DNA of 5,662 bases from Deltaproteobacteria bacterium (GTDB lineage Bacteria > Desulfobacterota_B > Binatia > Binatales > Binataceae), in the NCBI GenBank assembly GCA_021827465.1, contig JAKAVX010000197.1:1-5662 (forward strand), in the 5' to 3' direction. The notes under the pieces are model-generated. The model made no database searches. It was given only the letters and a program-made list of their open reading frames with translations, and was not told where the DNA came from. This document shows, one piece after another, positions 1-5,243 of this stretch (its first letter is position 1; each line of letters begins with the position of its first letter). Both the position numbers and the translations under genes were made by a program.

Positions 1-122
1 CGCGTCCCGGCCTGGCTCGGCTCGGATGGACCTGGCGGCAGCCCGACGTTGGCTACCTGATGATCCGGCTGCTCGAAAGGATCGGCGCCGCAAGCGAGGT
101 GCGGGATTTGAAGCGAGTCTGA
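1..122 (+). CDS. C-terminal end of an unrecognised protein (5' partial)
   Basis: The frame beginning at base 3 is open from the window edge to a TGA at 120-122 and gives 39 residues ending in GAASEVRDLKRV. Codons are strongly G/C at the third position, like the confirmed genes here. The fragment contains GWTWRQPDVGYLMIRLLERIG, which looks like a normal folded tail with an amphipathic helix. I do not recognise the family and no catalytic motif is visible in so short a piece. A terminator-like hairpin begins 20 nt after the stop, which supports a gene end here. The next + strand frame is also open in this stretch, but it reads as arginine-rich sequence and runs on past the hairpin, so I prefer this frame. 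It is not obviously related to the glycosyltransferase 500 nt downstream. Confidence 0.55.
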   Translation, partial: RPGLARLGWTWRQPDVGYLMIRLLERIGAASEVRDLKRV

Positions 123-141
123 GGGCAGGTCCAATAAAGTA

Positions 142-177
142 CGCTCGCGGCAACTGGTCGTGTCTTTACCGCGAGCG
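142..177 (+). terminator. Hairpin after the first gene, possible terminator
   Basis: CGCTCGCGG at 142-150 is the exact reverse complement of CCGCGAGCG at 169-177, giving a 9-bp GC-rich stem with an 18-nt loop. It starts 20 nt after the stop codon at 122. No U-run follows, so if it is a terminator it is not a classical intrinsic one. An operator or a 3'-end stabilising structure is also possible. Confidence 0.35.
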
Positions 178-208
178 CGGTAGAGGCCGCGTCTGAAGCG
201 CCGCTTTT

Positions 209-231
209 CACAGCCTTAAGCACAGCTTAAG
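209..231. repeat. Tandem direct repeat containing CTTAAG
   Basis: Two abutting units, CACAGCCTTAAG (209-220) and CACAGCTTAAG (221-231), differ only by one C. This places two CTTAAG palindromes exactly 11 bp apart, about one helical turn. A third copy inside the perfect palindrome CGCTTAAGCG lies at 361-370, and the 9-mer GCTTAAGCG occurs at both 225-233 and 362-370. Direct repeats at helical spacing are typical of response-regulator boxes of the OmpR/PhoB kind. No regulator is identified, so the function is inferred. Confidence 0.4.
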
Positions 232-360
232 CGTTTCCCCGGAAAAACTTGGTCAACTCCTCGTCATTGTGTGCTGCGGCCGAAAGGCGCGACGCGCAGC
301 CTTCGTTGTTCCGCTCGGGAGCCAGTGTTCTGACGGGTCTGAAATCCGGTCCCGGAAGCG

Positions 361-370
361 CGCTTAAGCG
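361..370. repeat. CGCTTAAGCG palindrome, third CTTAAG copy
   Basis: Bases 361-370 form a perfect 10-bp palindrome. They overlap a second perfect palindrome, AAGCGCGCTT, at 356-365. The core matches the two CTTAAG motifs at 215-220 and 226-231. It lies about 190 bp upstream of the sigma-54-like promoter, a distance compatible with an enhancer-type activator site, though this is inference only. Confidence 0.3.
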
Positions 371-424
371 GCCGTCGCGTCCGCGTTTTTCTTTAAAGAT
401 CCTCTCGACTCAAATGGTATGAGC

Positions 425-440
425 GCCCACGCAAGTGGGT
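425..440 (+). other. Small hairpin with GNRA tetraloop
   Basis: CCCAC (426-430) pairs with GTGGG (435-439) around a GCAA loop, a stable GNRA tetraloop. G425 and T440 can add a G-U pair. It is followed by TTAAAG rather than a U-run, so it is a poor intrinsic terminator. If the promoter at 560-575 is the main one, this hairpin would not be in the GT2 mRNA leader. Chance occurrence is possible. Confidence 0.3.
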
Positions 441-531
441 TAAAGTCTCGCCGTCCGCAATCCGGCGCGTGCCGCCCAGTGCGCAATCCGCAACGAGTTT
501 TCCGCCTCTCATCGGCTCTTTTTTCGTCCGA

Positions 532-561
532 CACGGTCCGCATCGCCCGCCCCCGACCGTG
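532..561. promoter_or_regulatory. Inverted repeat abutting the sigma-54-like promoter
   Basis: CACGGTC at 532-538 is repeated in inverted form as GACCGTG at 555-561, 7 bp perfect with a 16-nt gap. The right arm runs into the -24 element (TGGCAC from 560) of the candidate sigma-54 promoter, so a protein bound here could block that promoter. It is seen directly as a repeat; its role as an operator is inferred. Confidence 0.3.
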
Positions 562-575
562 GCACAAGATTTGGA
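560..575 (+). promoter_or_regulatory. Sigma-54 (RpoN)-type -24/-12 promoter candidate
   Basis: TGGCAC at 560-565, five bases, then TTGGA at 571-575 gives TGGCACAAGATTTGGA. The established RpoN consensus is TGGCAC-RNNNN-TTGCW, so spacing and all bases match except G for C in the conserved GC of the -12 element. Transcription would start near 586, giving a leader of about 35 nt before the ATG at 621. No good sigma-70 pair was found in the same interval. Sigma-54 promoters need a remote activator, and the CTTAAG repeats at 209-231 and 361-370 are candidates for its sites. The -12 mismatch falls in a functionally important base, so confidence is moderate. Confidence 0.4.
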
Positions 576-620
576 AATTGTCCTGTCGCAGGAAGTTTTA
601 CGCCTATCGTACTGGAGCCC

Positions 621-2969
621 ATGTTCACCACCGGGGGAAGTGCTTCTTCAAGTTCCGTCGCTGAAAACGATCCTTTCGAAGCGTCAGCAGCCGAGGATCC
701 GTCTCGCGGGCGCCTCGCGACGAATTTCGCGCGCGAAAGGGTCTACACGATCGCGGGTCTGGCCATAACGGTCCTTGGGGCCGTGATGCTCGGGTTCGAC
801 GTCGGGCCGGTGCTCGTGCATCGAATCCAGGCGGGTCACGGCTGGGGTGTTTTGGAGCAGGCCGCCTTCATCGCGATCGTCTACTTCTTCATATACGGCA
901 ATTTCGTCTATCTGCTCGCGCGACTCGGCTACCTCGGCCGTCGCCTGGCCCATCGCGAAGCCGAGCGGGACGAGCTCGAAGCGCCGTTTGATTCCGAAAA
1001 TCCGCCGTCTCTCACCGTCCTGGTTCCCTCGTACCGCGAGGAAAAACGGGTCGTGACGCAGACGCTCCTGTCGGCCGCCCTGATGGAGTACCCGCGCCGG
1101 CGTATCGTGCTGCTCATTGACGACCCGCCGGACCCGGATAGCCCGGCCGCCGCGCGCCAGCTTGCGGAGACCCGGGAAATCCCGCTCGGGATGGGCAGGA
1201 CGCTGCGCGAGGCGGCGCGGCCGTTTCAGGCGGCGCTTGCGGATTTCGAGGCGCGCAGGGCGAAGGGAAAGATACCGGCGCGCACGGAAAGCCGGCGGCT
1301 TTCGGCTCTTTGCGCGCGGGCGGCGCAATGGTTCGAAGCCAATGCCGAGTCCTGGGCTGGCGGCGACCACACCGACGCGCTCTTCGTCGAGAAGATCCTG
1401 CTCGAGTCCGCGCGCTCGTTCAGGAAGCGCGCAGCCGAATTCGATGCCGCCGCGCGCTCAAACGCCGTGCCGCCCTCAGGACGCGCGCTTCGTCGCGAAT
1501 ACCGCCGGCTCGCCTCGTTGTTCGACGTCGAGATCGCAAGCTTCGAGCGCAAGCGCTACGTCAATCTCTCGCACGCGCCGAACAAGGCGATGAACCTCAA
1601 CAGCTATATGGGGCTGATGGGGCGGAGTCTTCGCGAGGTGCCCCGCGCCGACGGTCTCCATATCGAGGATTGCGACCCCGCCGGTGCCGAACTGACCGTT
1701 CCCGACAGCGATTACATCATCACGCTCGACGCCGACAGCCTGCTGCTTGCCGATTACGCGCTCAAGTTGATGCACGTGATGGAGCAGCCGGGCAACGAGC
1801 GGGTCGCGGTCGCGCAGACGCCCTACAGCGCGGTGCCCGGTTCTCCGGTCCTGCTCGAACGGGTGGCCGGCGCAACCACCGACCTGCAGCACATCATCCA
1901 TCAGGGCACTACGCGCTTTAACGGCACCTACTGGGTCGGCGCCAACGCGCTCCTGCGCAAGCGCGCGCTCGACGATATCCGCGAAGTCTTCGAAGAGCGC
2001 GGCTTTCCGATCGTGAGATACATCCAGGATCGCACCGTGATCGAGGACACCGAATCGACGGTCGACCTGATTGCCAGGGGTTGGACGCTCTACAACTATC
2101 CCGACCGGCTCGCCTATAGCGCGACCCCGCCCGACTTTGGCTCGCTTATAATCCAGCGGCGGCGATGGGCGAATGGCGGGCTTCTGATTCTACCCAAGCT
2201 CTTGCGCTACATGTTCACCGGACCGAAACGGGCGAACCGGCTGGTCGAGGGGATGTTGCGCGTCCACTATCTGACCTCGCTTGCCGCCGTGAGCCTCGGA
2301 ATGCTGGTGCTGCTGGCGTTTCCGTTCGAGGGCGCGATGCGCAGCCTGTGGCTGCCGCTCGTCGCGATCCCGTACTTCTGGATGAACGGACGCGACCTGG
2401 TGATGAACGGCTACCGATGGATCGACCTGCCGCGGGTCTATGCGCTCAACCTGCTGCTGATCCCGATAAACCTGGGCGGCGTCGCTAAGTCGCTGCATCA
2501 GGCCGCGACCGGACGCAACACGCCATTCGGCCGCACTCCGAAGATTACCGGACGCACCGCGGCGCCGCGCCTGTACGTCGCGGCAACGATCGGTATCCTT
2601 GCGTACTGCGCATGTTTCGGTGCCCTCGACCTGGAGAACTCGCGATGGGTTCACGGAGGCCTGATGATGCTCAATGTGGGCCTCCTGTGGTATGCGCTGC
2701 GCTACATGATCGGCCTGCGCGAGGCGGCTGAGGACCTCGGACTGGTCCGCGCGAGCGAGGCGGTGCGGAACGCGCTGGAAAGCATGCCGATTTTCCAGGC
2801 GTCGTTCTGGCGCGGGCCCGACGTGCAGGAGCTGGTCGGCCCGAACGGGATCCGGATGGCCGTGGAGATGGCTTCCAGCCGCAACAAGGCCGAGCAGCCT
2901 GCCACGCGTCCCTGCGTCGATACGACCTGCGCCGACTCCGCGTCGGCGGAAGCTCGGTCGGGAAGATAG
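621..2969 (+). CDS. Membrane-embedded family 2 glycosyltransferase (cellulose/poly-GlcNAc synthase-like), 782 aa
   Basis: Probably a processive inner-membrane synthase that polymerises a surface polysaccharide from a nucleotide sugar; the sugar cannot be told from sequence. Two N-terminal hydrophobic segments (about 43-60 and 78-100) precede a cytoplasmic GT-A domain: VPSYREE (135-141), DD (167-168), KAMNLN (322-327), the metal-binding DAD (370-372), a FNGTYWVGANALLR acceptor-site segment (433-446), EDTES (475-479, the TED-type catalytic motif) and QRRRW (512-516). All expected catalytic residues are present. About five hydrophobic segments follow (548-568, 574-588, 604-620, 651-670, 678-696). 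There is no visible PilZ motif, so this is not a standard c-di-GMP-controlled BcsA. An unusual helical, charged insertion occupies about 174-318. ATG 621 has GGAG at 614-617, a short 3-nt spacing; no other start lies between the upstream in-frame TAA at 441 and 621. The last 268 nt overlap the opposite-strand gene. Confidence 0.9.
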   Translation: MFTTGGSASSSSVAENDPFEASAAEDPSRGRLATNFARERVYTIAGLAITVLGAVMLGFDVGPVLVHRIQAGHGWGVLEQAAFIAIVYFFIYGNFVYLLARLGYLGRRLAHREAERDELEAPFDSENPPSLTVLVPSYREEKRVVTQTLLSAALMEYPRRRIVLLIDDPPDPDSPAAARQLAETREIPLGMGRTLREAARPFQAALADFEARRAKGKIPARTESRRLSALCARAAQWFEANAESWAGGDHTDALFVEKILLESARSFRKRAAEFDAAARSNAVPPSGRALRREYRRLASLFDVEIASFERKRYVNLSHAPNKAMNLNSYMGLMGRSLREVPRADGLHIEDCDPAGAELTVPDSDYIITLDADSLLLADYALKLMHVMEQPGNERVAVAQTPYSAVPGSPVLLERVAGATTDLQHIIHQGTTRFNGTYWVGANALLRKRALDDIREVFEERGFPIVRYIQDRTVIEDTESTVDLIARGWTLYNYPDRLAYSATPPDFGSLIIQRRRWANGGLLILPKLLRYMFTGPKRANRLVEGMLRVHYLTSLAAVSLGMLVLLAFPFEGAMRSLWLPLVAIPYFWMNGRDLVMNGYRWIDLPRVYALNLLLIPINLGGVAKSLHQAATGRNTPFGRTPKITGRTAAPRLYVAATIGILAYCACFGALDLENSRWVHGGLMMLNVGLLWYALRYMIGLREAAEDLGLVRASEAVRNALESMPIFQASFWRGPDVQELVGPNGIRMAVEMASSRNKAEQPATRPCVDTTCADSASAEARSGR

Positions 2970-4609
2970 CGGTAGACGGTGGCGAACCCGAAGTTCTTGA
3001 TCGGCACGAACTCGCGATGGGTTTCAAGGAACGATCTGTCAGGTTTGAGGCCTTCTCTTTCGTCGGCCGAGAAGTAGACGTAAAAGCCGGAATGCTTCAT
3101 GACCTTGCGCCAATCGCGTGAGAAAGACGCCTGAATCGGCAGCATCGAGATCGTATCCCGCCCGGTGTAAAAGGCGAGCACCGGGAACTGGTTTGCCGCA
3201 TAAATCCGGTCACCGCTTGCGGAGATGCCGGCCAAGTAGTCGGCTACCGTCACCGCCGGCCACTTGCTGTTGTCGACCCACGGCTTCGTCAGCTTGACGA
3301 AGCTTGGCGAGAGCTCAACCGCAAGTACGAGGACCAGTGCCGCGCCACCGACCAGTTTCCACCTCGGCTCGCGACTTGCGAGAAAGCGAAAGACCTCGTC
3401 GAGTCCGACCGCGCTCAGGATGAAAACCGGAATCACGAGCGGGAGAAGATAGCGGGTTTCCTTGTGCTTGAGCGTTAACATGTAGGTGAAGTACAAGACG
3501 CCCCACAGCAGCAAAGACAACTGCTGACGCCGGGCTTCGTTCACACAGTTGGGAGCGCCGTCAATGAGCGAGCCGTTGGCGCCTCGGCAGAGACCTCCGC
3601 TTATCATCGCAATTGCGAGCACCGAAGCAACGATCATGGCTGGCAACGCCAGAGGAAGGAACTGGTGCATTGATGTGACGGTCATGGTTGCTACGAGTGC
3701 GACAAAGCTTACGAACCATGAGGCCAGGGTCAGCACACGAGGCAGGCCCCGGTGCGCTTCCTCTTCGGTGCCGGCTCGATGGCTTCGTGCGACGGTCGTG
3801 TCTCCTGCGTCTGCGAAGAACCTCATCGCCAATATGCCGACGGCAGCGGCAGCGCTCAGCAATACGATTGCCGGGAACATCCTCGGTATCGCCCGAAAGA
3901 AAAGCGTCGGAGGATTGTATTGGTCCAACGTTGAAACATCCCGGCTCGCTGCGAGGAAGGGTTCGAGGAAGAAGCCGTACCGCATTTGAGCCCAGGCCCA
4001 ATACGGCACGAAGCCCGTGAGCGCCCCAGCCGCGAAGGGCACCGCTCCCTTCAGCCTGGATTGCGAACTCGTAATGCAGAGCGCGAAGTAGACAGCGAGA
4101 AATACCGAAGAAAAGCGCGTAAGCGAGGCGCCGGCGAACAAAAGACCCGAGACATAGAATGACAGCGGAGACGAGCGGCTGAAAAAAAACATTGAGGCGA
4201 CCATCAGGGAGACGGCGGGTGCGTCTGACATCAGCTCGTGCGAGGCTTCGGTGAAATAGGGACAGAAGGCGAAAAGGATTGCCGCGAGCAGCGCGGCCGA
4301 CTCGCCCAAATACGTTTCGGTGAAAAGAAAAGCGCACGGTATCACCGCCGCCGTGACGGCTCCCTGTACCAGGTTCGCACAATAGATGTTGTTCCAAGCC
4401 TTGAATCCGGCCGCATACAGGATTGAGAGCAGCGGCGGACGATAATTCAGCTCGTCGTAGTTGGTCCGGCCCTCGCCGATGACCTTGGCATCCTGCAAAT
4501 AAACCGTCTCGTCCCAGAAATGCGAGTACGAAAGCGGGACCGTCCGCAGCAACCATCCGAACGCCATCGTCAGAAGTAAAATCGCGATTTTGCGATGCCT
4601 GGTAGCCAC
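2702..4609 (-). CDS. GT39-type (PMT/ArnT-like) membrane glycosyltransferase, 635 aa
   Basis: A multi-spanning inner-membrane enzyme of the kind that transfers a sugar from polyprenyl phosphate to lipid, glycan or protein on the periplasmic side; the acceptor is unknown. Family hallmarks (residues from GTG 4609): an N-terminal membrane segment (about 8-25), then SHFWDETVYLQDA (29-41) with the D33-E34 pair expected at the catalytic site of the first external loop, YRPPLLS (56-62), SHELMSDAP (123-131), and KHKETRYLLPLVIP (381-394), a typical late GT39 motif. About ten hydrophobic segments run to residue 430, followed by a soluble tail ending near YRYLPD (546-551). I chose GTG 4609 because GAGAG lies 8 nt upstream (4618-4622) and the membrane segment follows directly; a TTG at 4723 would add 38 arginine-rich residues with no ribosome site. 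Residues after about 551 are read antisense through the GT2 gene and look non-native: low hydrophobicity, serine/arginine-rich, ending RRPIM. Confidence 0.88.
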   Translation of the reverse strand: MATRHRKIAILLLTMAFGWLLRTVPLSYSHFWDETVYLQDAKVIGEGRTNYDELNYRPPLLSILYAAGFKAWNNIYCANLVQGAVTAAVIPCAFLFTETYLGESAALLAAILFAFCPYFTEASHELMSDAPAVSLMVASMFFFSRSSPLSFYVSGLLFAGASLTRFSSVFLAVYFALCITSSQSRLKGAVPFAAGALTGFVPYWAWAQMRYGFFLEPFLAASRDVSTLDQYNPPTLFFRAIPRMFPAIVLLSAAAAVGILAMRFFADAGDTTVARSHRAGTEEEAHRGLPRVLTLASWFVSFVALVATMTVTSMHQFLPLALPAMIVASVLAIAMISGGLCRGANGSLIDGAPNCVNEARRQQLSLLLWGVLYFTYMLTLKHKETRYLLPLVIPVFILSAVGLDEVFRFLASREPRWKLVGGAALVLVLAVELSPSFVKLTKPWVDNSKWPAVTVADYLAGISASGDRIYAANQFPVLAFYTGRDTISMLPIQASFSRDWRKVMKHSGFYVYFSADEREGLKPDRSFLETHREFVPIKNFGFATVYRYLPDRASADAESAQVVSTQGRVAGCSALLRLEAISTAIRIPFGPTSSCTSGPRQNDAWKIGMLSSAFRTASLARTSPRSSAASRRPIM

Positions 4610-4708
4610 TGTGATTTCTCTCGGCCGGTATCGGTAAAATATTCGTGCCGTCGCGGTGAATCCAGCCGGGCGGTGGGGCGTCGCGGCTCGCCAGGTTGCG
4701 GCTGTCCG

Positions 4709-4733
4709 GCTTGCCGACCGCAAGCGGCGCTTG
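4709..4733. repeat. Nested inverted repeats GCTTG/CAAGC/GCTTG at a promoter
   Basis: GCTTGC (4709-4714) pairs with GCAAGC (4720-4725) over 5 nt, and CAAGC (4721-4725) is again inverted as GCTTG (4729-4733) over 3 nt. The last arm overlaps the candidate -35 box TTGACT. The arrangement allows either of two cruciform or hairpin pairings and would suit an operator. The repeat is seen directly; the role is inferred. Confidence 0.3.
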
Positions 4734-4758
4734 ACTTAGTAGCCAACATATACAAAAT
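4731..4758 (+). promoter_or_regulatory. Sigma-70-like promoter for the 67-residue gene
   Basis: TTGACT (4731-4736) matches five of six bases of the -35 consensus. CAAAAT (4753-4758), 16 bp further on, matches four of six of the -10 consensus. The surrounding bases 4745-4760 form one of the few AT-rich patches in the region. Transcription would begin near 4765, giving a leader of about 80 nt. No equally good promoter was found on the opposite strand for the GT39 gene. Confidence 0.4.
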
Positions 4759-4813
4759 GTAGAGTCAGCGAGAGGCGCTGCGCAAGGGCTCTCGGGGCCA
4801 TCTCCCTTCGCGG

Positions 4814-4840
4814 CAACTCCTTGGCGTTGTTAAGGAGGTG
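4814..4840 (+). promoter_or_regulatory. Leader hairpin that masks the Shine-Dalgarno sequence
   Basis: CAACTCCTT (4814-4822) can pair with AAGGAGGTG (4832-4840), eight of nine positions with a single A-G mismatch, around a 9-nt loop. The right arm contains the whole Shine-Dalgarno sequence AAGGAGG (4832-4838). A competing fold exists: CAAC (4814-4817) can instead pair with GTTG (4826-4829), which would free the ribosome site. Two small hairpins are also possible upstream (4766-4770 with 4776-4780; 4769-4774 with 4789-4794). This suggests translational control by temperature, a ligand, a small RNA or a protein; which one is unknown. Confidence 0.45.
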
Positions 4841-4846
4841 TCGGTT

Positions 4847-5050
4847 ATGAGGGCTCAGCAACGCACAGAGGCGGCAGGCCGAATGCGGCTCTGGGACGAA
4901 TTTCGAAACGATACGGAATTGGTTGCCAGGCATCGGATCACGCAGGACGAGATGGGCCTGCTGCGCAACATGGTGCTGGTCGGGAGATTTACCGACAAGC
5001 GCGATCTTCTCACGGCGCTTCGGATGTTGCGGCACGGCGGATGTAACTGA
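4847..5050 (+). CDS. Hypothetical charged protein, 67 aa
   Basis: I do not recognise this protein. ATG 4847 is preceded by a textbook ribosome site, AAGGAGG at 4832-4838 with 8-nt spacing; an in-frame GTG at 4838 lies inside that site and is rejected as the start. The product is soluble, with no signal peptide or membrane segment, rich in Arg, Leu, Met, Asp and Glu, and probably all-helical: an amphipathic stretch (about 12-30, around MRLWDEFRND) and a second region, MGLLRNMVLVGRFTDKRDLL (about 36-55). A single cysteine sits next to the C-terminus (GGCN). The size and charge would suit a small regulatory, adaptor or nucleic-acid-binding protein, but no known motif supports any of these. It appears monocistronic: its own promoter candidate and structured leader precede it, and a strong hairpin follows about 100 nt after the stop. 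Confidence 0.72.
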   Translation: MRAQQRTEAAGRMRLWDEFRNDTELVARHRITQDEMGLLRNMVLVGRFTDKRDLLTALRMLRHGGCN

Positions 5051-5148
5051 ACCGCGCACCGGTCGCGCGAAGGACGGTTTGGCGCCCGGGCGTGCGGGCC
5101 TGCCATTCGCGCACCATCGCGCCGCAGGACGAAGCGTGCTCTCGGTTT

Positions 5149-5184
5149 CCGCCGAAGCGGGCCGGACACGGCCCGCTTCGGCGG
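5149..5184. terminator. Perfect 16-bp GC-rich hairpin, probable terminator
   Basis: CCGCCGAAGCGGGCCG (5149-5164) is the exact reverse complement of CGGCCCGCTTCGGCGG (5169-5184), with a 4-nt GACA loop. It is the strongest inverted repeat in the window. It lies about 100 nt after the stop of the 67-residue gene and ahead of the next promoter. It is followed only by TTGT on the + strand and AAA-type flanks on the other, so the U-run is weak. A transcription terminator or mRNA 3'-end stabiliser is the likeliest role. The 98 nt between the gene stop and the hairpin hold no other recognisable feature except a CGCCCGGGCG palindrome at 5083-5092. Confidence 0.6.
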
Positions 5185-5214
5185 TTGTCGAGCCGGTGCC
5201 CGCCGGAGGATAAT
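5185..5214 (+). promoter_or_regulatory. Sigma-70-like promoter for the 81-residue membrane protein
   Basis: TTGTCG (5185-5190) matches four of six -35 bases and GATAAT (5209-5214) matches five of six -10 bases, with an 18-bp spacer. Transcription would start near 5221, leaving a short leader that holds the ribosome site GGAGG (5233-5237). The -35 box begins on the base after the terminator-like hairpin, so the two signals are packed without a gap. Confidence 0.45.
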
Positions 5215-5243
5215 CGTACCCGATGCTCCCCCGGAGGTGAGGA

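Larger units (their letters stand above)
123..620. other. Long gene-free region upstream of the GT2 gene
   Basis: No reading frame in these 498 bases looks like a protein: the short open frames on both strands give arginine/serine/proline-rich sequence and lack ribosome binding sites. The region holds the hairpin at 142-177, tandem CTTAAG motifs at 209-231 with a third copy at 363-368, a GNRA-loop hairpin at 425-440, an inverted repeat at 532-538/555-561 and a sigma-54-like promoter at 560-575. It is AT-richer in patches than the coding regions. A leader or intergenic region of this size next to a polysaccharide synthase suggests regulated expression, but no known riboswitch class is recognisable. 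Confidence 0.6.

Noticed and set aside
400..480. Cyclic-di-GMP (GEMM) or another known riboswitch in the spacer
   Set aside because: The GCAA-loop hairpin recalled GEMM, but the conserved joining segments and second stem of that class are not present.
364..567. 67-codon minus-strand frame in the long spacer
   Set aside because: Arginine-rich, no family resemblance and no ribosome site; treated as chance.
419..768. Open frames of 81 and 99 codons before and over the GT2 start
   Set aside because: Composition is Arg/Ser/Pro-rich, they lack ribosome sites, and they run out of frame into the GT2 gene.
684..1370. 228-codon minus-strand frame opposite the GT2 gene
   Set aside because: Antisense shadow caused by high G+C; the product is Arg/Pro-rich with no recognisable domain, and the + strand holds conserved GT2 motifs.
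1310..1921. 203-codon + strand frame inside the GT2 gene
   Set aside because: Arg/Ala-rich out-of-frame reading of the GT2 coding sequence with no ribosome site.
3561..4556. 331-codon open frame on the minus strand inside the GT39 gene
   Set aside because: It is a shifted-frame shadow of the GT39 gene: arginine-rich, no membrane pattern or motifs, while the GT39 frame carries clear family motifs over the same bases.
4610..4723. TTG at 4723 as the start of the GT39 gene
   Set aside because: It would add 38 arginine-rich residues ahead of the first membrane segment with no ribosome site; GTG 4609 has GAGAG at 8 nt and puts the membrane helix at the N-terminus.
4838..4846. GTG at 4838 as the start of the small gene
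   Set aside because: It lies inside the Shine-Dalgarno sequence; ATG 4847 has ideal spacing from AAGGAGG.
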